Shown piece by piece: positions 17,483 to 24,696 of a DNA stretch of 46,873 bases. Made by a program: the position numbers and the translations under genes. How positions within the stretch are numbered: the stretch's first letter is position 1; every line of letters begins with the position of its first letter. The stretch is taken from the NCBI GenBank assembly GCA_017695055.1, contig JADILY010000019.1, positions 1-46,873 of the forward strand. The letters run 5' to 3'. The stretch is from Merdivivens faecigallinarum. GTDB lineage: Bacteria; Bacteroidota; Bacteroidia; Bacteroidales; UBA932. The notes under the pieces are model-generated. The model was not told where the DNA came from, did not search any database, and saw nothing but the letters and a program-made list of their open reading frames with translations.

Positions 17483-19952
17483 AAAGGCGCTCGCATACGT
17501 GGGCATAATATTGCTTTTCGCTGCAATCGCATTCGGCTTCGCACCACAGCTGCTCGGAGACAAGGTAATATACCAGCACGACAGGGTAGCGTGGCTGGAG
17601 GCATCCAAGGAAACATCCGACTACAATGCCTCGCACCCCGGTGACAAGACAAGATGGAGCAACTCGATGTTTTCCGGAATGCCCAACGTTTCGTTCTATG
17701 CGAATACTGAAGGCAATCTGCTGGGCTACATTAATCCCATACTCGACAAGACAAGGCCCGGAAGCTACCTTTTCATCTCGCTTTTAGGAGGTTTCCTGCT
17801 GATGCTCTCGTTCGGATACAGGAAAAGCATCGCCGTGCTCGGCGCCATAGCCATCACGCTCTGCTCATACAATATACAGATAATCCAGGCCGGACACAAT
17901 ACGAAGATGCTCGCCATCGCTTACATGCCGTGGGTGCTTGCGGCCCTCGTATATACCTACAAGGCAAAGGGCATCCCGGCCCAGTTGCTCGGAGCCGCCC
18001 TGTTCGGTATCGCGCTTTCACTGCAAATCCAGCCCAACCACCCGCAGATAACCTATTATCTTGCCATAATCGTCCTGGCTTACGCGATAACCGAGCTTGT
18101 CCTTTCGATAAAGGAAAAATATTTCAAGCGGTTCGCCACGGCCTCGCTGCTCCTCCTCGTCATCGGAGTCTGCGGAATCGCCACGGTATCGAATAAACTG
18201 CTCCCTCTGTTGGAATATACGGAATACTCGATTCGCGGAGGCTCGGGGCTTGAAAACAATGATGAAAAAGACGGGCTCGACCTCGCATACGCCACTTCCT
18301 GGTCCTACGGAGTCAACGAAACGCCGAATCTTCTTATACCTAATTTCAACGGAGGTTCGTCCGCAGGAGCTCTCGGAAACAATTCCGACACATACGCCCT
18401 TCTGAAACGCGCCAATGCAGGAAACATCGACTCGATGATGAACAACCTTCCACTGTACTGGGGCCCGCAACCGTTCACCGTAGGGCCAATGTACCTCGGA
18501 GCCGTCATAGTAATGCTCGCACTGCTCGGACTGATTATCTCGAAGGACAGACGGAAATGGTGGCTTCTTGCCGTATCGCTGTTCGCCATACTTCTTGCAT
18601 GGGGCTCGCATATCATGGGCTTCACAAAACTGATGTATGAAATCCTTCCGTTCTACAACAAATTCAGGACTGTCTCGATGGCCTTGGTGATTCTGCAAAT
18701 CACCACTCCGCTGCTGGCCGTAATGGGACTTTGCGAATTTTTCAACGACAGGAAGAAATACATGAAAAGCCTGTATGCCGCAGCAGGCATAACGGCCGGC
18801 ATTGCATTGGTACTGTGCATCTTCCCGGGCATTGCCGGAAATTTCACCTCACCGGCAGATGCACAATACGGCAATGAACTCGCCGCCGCACTCAGGGCGG
18901 ACCGAATATCCCTGCTCAGGACCGATGCGCTCAGGACAGCCGCACTAATCATTATCACGGCGGGAACGATGATTTTCATACCTTCAAAGAAAACGAATTA
19001 CGCATACGGGATTATTGCCTTATTGGTACTGTTCGACCTGTGGGGAGTCGACAAAAGATATCTGAACGACAATCATTTTGTAAGCAAAACCACATACCAG
19101 GCACAGCTGAGGCAGAGGCCTGTCGACACCTATATCCTACAGGATCCGGAGCCATACTACAGGGTAATCGATTTGGGAAGCGACATTTTCAACAGTTCCT
19201 TTGCAAGTTATTATCATAAAAACATAGGCGGATACAGTGCGGCGAAACTCAGCAGCTACCAGAACCTCATCGAAAATTATCTCATACCGGAGATAAACGC
19301 CGTCTATTCGGTTATAGGGCAATGCGGCTCGATAGAGCAGGCCCAGGAACGCCTACCGTACAGCCCGGTCCTGTCCATGCTCAACTGCAAATACCTTATA
19401 ATAGACGGGAACATGCTTCCATTAAAGAATTCATGGGCCGCGGGCAACGCATGGTTTGTCAGGAATACCTCAGTCGCCAGCTCTCCGGCCGAGGCCCTCG
19501 ATGCACTTGGGAACATTGATTTGAGCACCGATGCTGTATTGACCGCCGGCCCGAAAGCGAATCTGCCGGAAACGACAAACGCCCTACAGGAACAACCGGC
19601 ATCCACGATAACGCTTACGGAATATTCCCCTAAGAGATTGAAATACGTGTCTGAAAACGCGGAAGGAGGACTGGCGGTTTTCAGCGAGATATATTATCCG
19701 GCCGGCTGGAAAGCATATATCGACGGGAATGAAACTGAGATACTGTGTGCGAACTATCTTCTGCGCGCCCTGGACATCCCTGCCGGAGAACACGAAATAG
19801 TATTCGAATTCGAACCGGAATCATTCGTGAAAGGAGACCGGATAAGCATGGCCACCTCGGGAATACTGATTATCATACTGGCCGGCTCCATCGTTTTCAT
19901 GGGCGTCGGCAGAAAAATCAATCGCCGGAACGCTCCAGAACCTCGAAGTTGA
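17466..19952 (+). CDS. YfhO-family polytopic membrane protein
   Basis: An 828-residue membrane protein of the YfhO type (GT-C-like fold). About a dozen hydrophobic segments are visible: the first at about 8-26 (LAYVGIILLFAAIAFGFA), a dense block from about 95 to 500, and the last at about 795-815 (GILIIILAGSIVFMGVG). The first loop DKVIYQHDRVAWLEAS and the segment SMFSGMPNVSFYANTEGNLL are typical of the family. The region about 530-780 is an extracytoplasmic domain ending in FSEIYYPAGWKAYIDGNETEI and DIPAGEHEIVFEFEPESF. YfhO proteins are thought to glycosylate lipoteichoic acid or other surface polymers; here the overlap with a glycosyltransferase supports a surface-glycan role. Its 3' end overlaps convergent folA by 35 bp. 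Confidence 0.88.
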   Translation: MKENYKKALAYVGIILLFAAIAFGFAPQLLGDKVIYQHDRVAWLEASKETSDYNASHPGDKTRWSNSMFSGMPNVSFYANTEGNLLGYINPILDKTRPGSYLFISLLGGFLLMLSFGYRKSIAVLGAIAITLCSYNIQIIQAGHNTKMLAIAYMPWVLAALVYTYKAKGIPAQLLGAALFGIALSLQIQPNHPQITYYLAIIVLAYAITELVLSIKEKYFKRFATASLLLLVIGVCGIATVSNKLLPLLEYTEYSIRGGSGLENNDEKDGLDLAYATSWSYGVNETPNLLIPNFNGGSSAGALGNNSDTYALLKRANAGNIDSMMNNLPLYWGPQPFTVGPMYLGAVIVMLALLGLIISKDRRKWWLLAVSLFAILLAWGSHIMGFTKLMYEILPFYNKFRTVSMALVILQITTPLLAVMGLCEFFNDRKKYMKSLYAAAGITAGIALVLCIFPGIAGNFTSPADAQYGNELAAALRADRISLLRTDALRTAALIIITAGTMIFIPSKKTNYAYGIIALLVLFDLWGVDKRYLNDNHFVSKTTYQAQLRQRPVDTYILQDPEPYYRVIDLGSDIFNSSFASYYHKNIGGYSAAKLSSYQNLIENYLIPEINAVYSVIGQCGSIEQAQERLPYSPVLSMLNCKYLIIDGNMLPLKNSWAAGNAWFVRNTSVASSPAEALDALGNIDLSTDAVLTAGPKANLPETTNALQEQPASTITLTEYSPKRLKYVSENAEGGLAVFSEIYYPAGWKAYIDGNETEILCANYLLRALDIPAGEHEIVFEFEPESFVKGDRISMATSGILIIILAGSIVFMGVGRKINRRNAPEPRS

Positions 19953-20457
19953 ACATGAAACCAGTTTCCCCGTCCCTCATTTCAGGGGATGAGGAAACGG
20001 TTTTCCATTGTTTTTCAGGAATAGAGGGGAAAAAAGTATCGGCATCCTTTATATCCGCCCTTACGCGGGTCAGATAAAGCCTGTCCGCGTACTCCAAAGC
20101 CTGGGCATAAACGCTTCCGCCTCCGATGACGAACACTTCCTGTATCGAAGCTCCGCTACCGGTTTCTATACATTTGCCGAAAGCCGCCGTCAGGGACGGC
20201 ACACATTCGATGCCTTCCCTTGCAGCCAGTCCATTTTCCTCTGGTTTCCTGGTAATTACGATATTGCGCCTCCCGGGCAGAGGGCGGCCTATCGACTCGA
20301 AAGTCCTGCGCCCCATTATCACGGTATGGCCCGAAGTAGTCTTCTTGAAATATTTCAAATCCTCCGACAAATGCCATGGCATGTCGTTGCCGCGGCCTAT
20401 GGCGAGATTGTCCGCCAGAGCAACGATGATGTTGATTTTCAAATTTTTATAAGACAT
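19918..20457 (-). CDS. folA: Dihydrofolate reductase
   Basis: Reduces dihydrofolate with NADPH, regenerating the cofactor consumed by thymidylate synthase. The 179 residues show IIVALADNLAIGRGNDMPWHLSEDLKYFKK with substrate-binding Trp28 and acidic Asp33, VIMGRRTFESIGRPLPGRRNIVITR for NADPH, and EVFVIGGGSVYAQAL (glycine-rich cofactor loop), ending in FEVLER. It is the last gene of a minus-strand group after thyA (31 bp gap), the classic metabolic pairing. The final 35 bp overlap the end of the yfhO-like gene on the other strand. Confidence 0.96.
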   Translation of the reverse strand: MSYKNLKINIIVALADNLAIGRGNDMPWHLSEDLKYFKKTTSGHTVIMGRRTFESIGRPLPGRRNIVITRKPEENGLAAREGIECVPSLTAAFGKCIETGSGASIQEVFVIGGGSVYAQALEYADRLYLTRVRADIKDADTFFPSIPEKQWKTVSSSPEMRDGETGFMFNFEVLERSGD

Positions 20458-20488
20458 CCTTATTTTTCAGATTAGCTATGAGACAAAA

Positions 20489-21283
20489 CTATACCGCCAC
20501 AGGGGCCTTTATTGCAGGCCAAGGGTCGTAGCCCTCAAGGGTGAAATCTTCATATTTGAATGAAAATATGTCCTTCACGTCAGGATTGATTTTCATTACA
20601 GGAAGCGGGCGCGGTTCCCGCGAAAGCTGCAAATCCACCTGTTCGAAATGATTCAGATATATGTGCGCATCCCCGAAAGTGTGTACGAAGTCCCCAGCCT
20701 TATAGCCGCATACCTGCGCCATCATCATGGTAAGCAGGGCGTAGGAAGCTATGTTGAAAGGCACTCCGAGGAACAAATCCGCGCTTCTCTGGTAAAGCTG
20801 GCAGGAAAGCCGCCCGTCGGCTACGTAAAACTGGAAAAGCGTATGGCATGGAGGAAGGGCCATCCTGTCCACCTCCGCGACATTCCAAGCCGAAATGATA
20901 TGGCGGCGTGAATCGGGGTTATGTTTCAACGAATCCACAACGGCGGACAACTGGTCGATGGTCTTTCCGTCAGGAGTCGGCCATGCACGCCACTGATGTC
21001 CGTACACCGGACCGAGGTCTCCGTTTTCATCCGCCCATTCGTCCCAAATCGAAACCCCGTGGTCATGCAGGTACCTGATGTTGGTGTCGCCGGAAATGAA
21101 CCAGAGCAGTTCATATATGATTGAACGCAGATGCACTTTTTTCGTGGTAAGTAGCGGAAAACCTTCGGAAAGGTCGAATCTCATCTGATAACCGAAAACG
21201 CTTTTCGTCCCGACTCCGGTGCGGTCATGTTTCAGGACACCGTGCTCCCTGACATGCCGGAGCAAATCCAAATACTGTTTCAT
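20489..21283 (-). CDS. thyA: Thymidylate synthase
   Basis: Converts dUMP and methylene-tetrahydrofolate to dTMP and dihydrofolate. The 264-residue product has the same length as the E. coli enzyme and the nucleophile at the same place, Cys146 in MALPPCHTLFQFYV. Also seen are RTGVGTKSVFGYQMRFDL (21-38), the phosphate-binding DSRRHIISAWN (124-134), CQLYQRSADLFLGVPFNIASYALLT, and the C-terminal IKAPVAV. It lies between galM (11 bp upstream) and folA (31 bp downstream) in one operon. Confidence 0.98.
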   Translation of the reverse strand: MKQYLDLLRHVREHGVLKHDRTGVGTKSVFGYQMRFDLSEGFPLLTTKKVHLRSIIYELLWFISGDTNIRYLHDHGVSIWDEWADENGDLGPVYGHQWRAWPTPDGKTIDQLSAVVDSLKHNPDSRRHIISAWNVAEVDRMALPPCHTLFQFYVADGRLSCQLYQRSADLFLGVPFNIASYALLTMMMAQVCGYKAGDFVHTFGDAHIYLNHFEQVDLQLSREPRPLPVMKINPDVKDIFSFKYEDFTLEGYDPWPAIKAPVAV

Positions 21284-21294
21284 CTGTATTAAAA

Positions 21295-22347
21295 TTATCC
21301 TTTTGCCGAAAACCTGTAAATTATCAATTCATTGAACTCTTCTCCGGGCCTCAGCACCGTGGAAGGGAAATCCGGATGGTTAGGGGAATCGGGAAGGTGC
21401 TGGCATTCCAGAGCCACCCCGTAATAGTCATGATATTCCGCACCTCCCCTGCCTTTCGGACAACCTTCCAGCCAATTGCCGGTGTAGACCTGTACTCCGG
21501 GTTGCGTGGTCAAGACTTCCAATACGCGGCCGGACTGCCGTTCTTCCAGACGGGCTGCAAGGCTCAGTTCTCCCGGACGGCCGTCTATGACCCAGCAAGA
21601 ATCATAACCTTTGCCTGATTTCAGTGCCGGAAAATCCATGGCTATATCGCGGCCTATCTCTTTCGGCGTTGTAAAATCCATCGGAGTGCCGGCAACCGAA
21701 GCTATTTCGCCCGTAGGTACGAGATTGGAATCCGTCACTACGAAATCCGAAGCATTGAGAGTGAGACGGTGGTCCAATATATCCCCGTTCCCCTCGCCTT
21801 TAAGGTTGAAATACGCATGATTGGTAAGGTTGATTACAGTAGGAGCATCGCTGTGCGCCCTGAGGCTCAATGTCAAGCGGCATTCGTCATCCCATTCGTA
21901 ACGGGCAAGTACCTCCACATTGCCGGGATAACCGTTTTTCCCGTCAGGGTCTTCCAAAAGGAATTCGACCCCATTGTCCGATACGCGCCCTTTCCATATC
22001 CTGTCCGCGTATCCTCCGGGGCCGCCGTGCAACTGGAAATCCGCCTTGTCCGAAAGAAGCCTGTACTCCTTCCCGTCAAGGACGAACCTTGCTCCGGCTA
22101 TCCTGTTTGCATACCTTCCCGGCACCTTTCCCATGCATGGGCCGTCGTTGAAATAGTCCTCCGCCCTGGCATAACCCAAAGATACATTGGCGATTCTCCC
22201 TTCTTTGTCGGGAACATTGATTTCCACTATCCCTGCACCTGTCTCGGAAAGTACGACCGAAGCCCCGGTGACGTTTGTCATCTTATAAAGATGTATTTCT
22301 TCTCCTTCGGGCCCTTTGCCCCAAGGCGTTGTTTCTATTGTTACCAT
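21295..22347 (-). CDS. galM: Aldose 1-epimerase (galactose mutarotase)
   Basis: Interconverts the alpha and beta anomers of galactose and other aldoses, the entry step to the Leloir pathway. The 350 residues contain GRYANRIAGARF (Arg82), FQLHGGPGGY (His107), VINLTNHAYFNLKGEG with catalytic His177, and ALECQHLPDSPNHPDFPSTVLRPGE with catalytic base Glu314. No signal peptide, so it is cytoplasmic. It is preceded 10 bp upstream by a 41-residue gene and followed by thyA. The galactokinase gene is about 10 kb away in the same window, not in the operon. Confidence 0.95.
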   Translation of the reverse strand: MVTIETTPWGKGPEGEEIHLYKMTNVTGASVVLSETGAGIVEINVPDKEGRIANVSLGYARAEDYFNDGPCMGKVPGRYANRIAGARFVLDGKEYRLLSDKADFQLHGGPGGYADRIWKGRVSDNGVEFLLEDPDGKNGYPGNVEVLARYEWDDECRLTLSLRAHSDAPTVINLTNHAYFNLKGEGNGDILDHRLTLNASDFVVTDSNLVPTGEIASVAGTPMDFTTPKEIGRDIAMDFPALKSGKGYDSCWVIDGRPGELSLAARLEERQSGRVLEVLTTQPGVQVYTGNWLEGCPKGRGGAEYHDYYGVALECQHLPDSPNHPDFPSTVLRPGEEFNELIIYRFSAKG

Positions 22348-22357
22348 ATCGGACTTT

Positions 22358-22483
22358 TTATTGAGCCAACATATTGGTTATGATGCACATTTTCATCAAT
22401 TCTTCCTCTTTCTTACGTTCCTGTTCCTCATTTTCCACGACCTCGTCGGTTTCGGGGAGGCGTTCTTTTTTATCGTCTTCCAT
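22358..22483 (-). CDS. Small acidic protein (41 aa) leading the galM-thyA-folA group
   Basis: ATG at 22483 opens a frame of 41 codons that stops 10 bp before the galM start. The protein is strongly charged at first (MEDDKKERLPETDEVVENEE, then QERKKEEELMKMC) with a short hydrophobic tail ITNMLAQ. A -7 box TAAATTTG lies 47 bp upstream on this strand. The clean spacing to galM and highly biased composition support a real gene, but no family is recognised. It could be a small structural or regulatory peptide, or a leader. Confidence 0.55.
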   Translation of the reverse strand: MEDDKKERLPETDEVVENEEQERKKEEELMKMCIITNMLAQ

Positions 22484-22529
22484 AATTATCCAAATTTTTC
22501 TCAAACTTACGCAGAAGCCGAGAGCAATG

Positions 22530-22537
22530 CAAATTTA
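22530..22537 (-). promoter_or_regulatory. Putative -7 box of the galM-thyA-folA operon
   Basis: TAAATTTG on the minus strand fits TAnnTTTG and lies at a normal distance from the ATG at 22483. No -33 TTG is obvious. Confidence 0.35.
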
Positions 22538-22557
22538 TTTAGAAATCGATTCGCCTA

Positions 22558-23844
22558 TTAAGGTCTTAAAGAAGTTATCGGAATCACATATACTCCGTCC
22601 GGTCTTCTGTAAGCAGCGGACGTCATTCCGCATATTACGGCAAGGAATGCAGGGGATGAAGAACTGTTATTCTTAAAAAAATCATTCATTTTCAGCAGGT
22701 TTGCCGCTGCTTTGTCCACTTGGTTCATTCCAAGTTTGATTTCAAAACAACCCCATCTTCCATCATCCGATTGTATGACGGCATCTATTTCATTATTGGA
22801 ATAATCCTGAAAATGCGTAAGTTCACCGGATATGGCTTCAGCGTATGTCAGAAGATCCCTCTCGCATAATGATTCAAACATAAAACCGAATGTGTTCAAA
22901 TCCCCGAACAGTTTTTTCTCATTCGCCCCAAGCAAAGCACAAGCCAACGAAGGGTCTGTAAAATGGCGCTTTTTCGCTTGTTTTACCCTTGTTCCGGAAC
23001 GCAATTCAGGGGAAAACGGCTTTATGTTTTCTATAAGAAACAGTCTTTCAAGAACTTCAAGATATTCCGACAGCGTTTCTTTGTTAATCGTATGTGAATC
23101 AACTTCGCTTATATCCTGTATCAGCCTGTTGTTGGTTGCAGTCGAACTTTCATTTCTTGCCAAGGATTTAAGAAGCAGTTCTATCTTGTATCTGTCATGC
23201 TTCCTGTCCGTTACTCTTCCGATATCGTTGTTGATTATTGAATCGATATATGATTTTGAAATTTCAGCCGCATTGTCAGATGATATGTCCAGCGCAGCCG
23301 GCCATCCTCCCCTCACTGTCAGTTCAATAAGCCTTCCAAGACTTATTTCTCCAGTAATCACATCTTTCTGTGTATTATTGAACAAGTCGGTCAATGACAC
23401 TTTACCGTCAGAATCTCCGGACTCATACAGGGACATAGGCCTCATTTTCGCTCGTGCAATCCTTCCCGTACCACTATGCATCACTCCTTTATATTGAGGG
23501 GTAGATGAACCTGTCATGATAAATAAACCTTTCTCGCCATTTTGATCGGCATAATATCTGACAGCGTCCCACAATTGCGGTACTTCCTGCCATTCATCTA
23601 CCAATCGTGGGGGCGCCCCTTCCAAGACCAAAGACGGATTTAACATCGCCAACTGACGGTTCTGAAAATTCCCGGCAGGATCTCCAAGCATTACACTGCT
23701 ATTACTATGGTACATTCCGGTCCAGGTCTTACCGCACCATTTCGGCCCTTCTATACATATCGCGCCAAAAGTTTCAAGCAACGATTCAATTTTCCTGTCT
23801 ATTAGTCTCGGTAAATAATCAATCTTTTCCATAACGGCGGCCAA
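22558..23844 (-). CDS. AAA_14/DUF4143 ATPase with nuclease-like C-terminus
   Basis: A 428-residue ATPase of the large archaeal/bacterial 'AAA_14 plus DUF4143' group, common in accessory regions and without a settled function. Seen: LPRLIDRKIESLLETFGAICIEGPKWCGKT (Walker A 33-40), LVDEWQEVPQLWDAVR (Walker B, 81-96), FIMTGSST sensor (108-115), then a helical DUF4143 region with LIQDISEVDSHTINKETLSEYLEVLERLFLIE. Near the end NEIDAV..(x)..GCFEIKLG carries Asp354, Glu368 and Lys370 in the arrangement of a PD-(D/E)xK nuclease. The second ATG (MEKIDYLPR) is an alternative start. The gene is visibly richer in A+T than its core neighbours. Three tandem 23-bp repeats lie just upstream. Confidence 0.9.
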   Translation of the reverse strand: MAAVMEKIDYLPRLIDRKIESLLETFGAICIEGPKWCGKTWTGMYHSNSSVMLGDPAGNFQNRQLAMLNPSLVLEGAPPRLVDEWQEVPQLWDAVRYYADQNGEKGLFIMTGSSTPQYKGVMHSGTGRIARAKMRPMSLYESGDSDGKVSLTDLFNNTQKDVITGEISLGRLIELTVRGGWPAALDISSDNAAEISKSYIDSIINNDIGRVTDRKHDRYKIELLLKSLARNESSTATNNRLIQDISEVDSHTINKETLSEYLEVLERLFLIENIKPFSPELRSGTRVKQAKKRHFTDPSLACALLGANEKKLFGDLNTFGFMFESLCERDLLTYAEAISGELTHFQDYSNNEIDAVIQSDDGRWGCFEIKLGMNQVDKAAANLLKMNDFFKNNSSSSPAFLAVICGMTSAAYRRPDGVYVIPITSLRP

Positions 23845-23875
23845 ATTACTAATTTTATTTGAATTAGCAAAATAA

Positions 23876-23944
23876 TCCGCCCGGATTCAGAGAAATCATC
23901 CGCCCGGATTCAGAGAAAACGTCCGCCCGGATTCTGGGTTTTAG
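23876..23944. repeat. Three tandem 23-bp repeats
   Basis: Units begin at 23876, 23899 and 23922, each TCCGCCCGGATTC; the first two continue AGAGAAA and differ only in the last three bases, the third diverges after 13 bases. They start 32 bp upstream of the ATPase ATG (minus strand), where an operator array would lie. There are no spacers, so this is not a CRISPR. Confidence 0.8.
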
Positions 23945-24024
23945 CAGCCACATCCCGGCTTAACCCAAATGTATCGTTATGTGTTGATATACAGCAAATT
24001 ACTATTGTAACAATATTTTACAAG

Positions 24025-24063
24025 TGTGGATTTCGGGGTATTCCAAACCCTTTAAAATCCACA
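24025..24063. repeat. Nested inverted repeat
   Basis: TGTGGATTT (24025-24033) pairs perfectly with AAATCCACA (24055-24063), and inside the loop GGGT can pair with ACCC. It may be a bidirectional structure or the relic of a mobile-element end. No function is assigned. Confidence 0.45.
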
Positions 24064-24217
24064 GCAATTTTCCGTCATATCTATTGTTTATTACTGATTT
24101 ACAGTGGTTTATAAAAACAAGGGTTAAGTCGAGGCGTGCTTTACCCTTTTGCGCAATGCAAGATGTAAGGGGTGTTTTTGCGTAAAACCGTAAAAATTGT
24201 TCAAAAAATACGTTTTT

Positions 24218-24260
24218 AACTAAATTTTATAGTTGCAACTAAAAAAATTAGTTATATTTG
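24218..24260 (+). promoter_or_regulatory. Two BlaI-type operators and promoter
   Basis: AACTA-N7-TAGTT occurs twice, at 24218-24234 and 24237-24253: two 17-bp dyads with starts 19 bp apart. The second abuts TATATTTG (24253-24260), a perfect TAnnTTTG box, and a TTG at 24233-24235 lies 17 bp upstream as a possible -33 element. The arrangement suits autorepression by the downstream BlaI-like protein. Confidence 0.7.
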
Positions 24261-24325
24261 CACCGTAAATCACTGCAAAGCCGCAAATACATTTTTTGAG
24301 CGACACTGCAAAAACTTCAAGTATT

Positions 24326-24688
24326 ATGAAAAGATTGACGAAACGGGAAAATGAAATAATGAATCTGTTCTGGGACAGGGGGGCGATGTTTGTCAAGGAA
24401 CTGCAAAGTCTCTACCCGGAGCCGCAGCCCCATATCAACACGCTTTCCACCATGGTACGGATACTCGAAAGCAACGGTTTCCTGTCGCATAAGTCACACG
24501 GGAACACTTATCAGTACTATCCTGTCATAAGCCGGGAAGAGTACGGAAGAAGCAGTCTCAGCGGAATCATCAGCAACTATCTTGGGAATTCATACCTGAA
24601 CGCCGTATCGGAACTGGTCAGAGAAGAAAAAATCACCGTTGAAGAACTGAAGGGGTTGATTGACGAAATAGAGAAAAACAGAAAATAG
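24326..24688 (+). CDS. BlaI/MecI/CopY-family repressor
   Basis: A 120-residue winged-helix repressor. MKRLTKRENEIMNLFWDRGAMFVKELQSLYPEPQPHINTLSTMVRILESNGFLSHKSHGNTYQYYPVISREEY is the standard BlaI fold: HTH at about 15-45 with the recognition helix around NTLSTMVRILESNG, then the wing. The C-terminal helices form the dimer interface. I chose ATG 24326; a TTG at 24296 would add ten residues that are not family-like. The downstream M56 peptidase gene begins 8 bp later, the usual blaI-blaR1 order. It probably represses its own operon at the two dyads upstream until the membrane peptidase inactivates it. Confidence 0.92.
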   Translation: MKRLTKRENEIMNLFWDRGAMFVKELQSLYPEPQPHINTLSTMVRILESNGFLSHKSHGNTYQYYPVISREEYGRSSLSGIISNYLGNSYLNAVSELVREEKITVEELKGLIDEIEKNRK

Positions 24689-24696
24689 GGATTGAC

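Larger units (their letters stand above)
23845..24325. other. Non-coding region between divergent ATPase and blaI-like genes
   Basis: No gene is seen. It contains the 23-bp tandem repeats (23876 on), a nested hairpin at 24025-24063, a partial 29-bp-type repeat near 24124-24137, and the operators and promoter of the blaI-like gene at 24218-24260. Confidence 0.7.

Noticed and set aside
23876..23944. CRISPR array
   Set aside because: Units are directly abutting 23-bp tandem repeats without spacers, and no cas gene is in the window.
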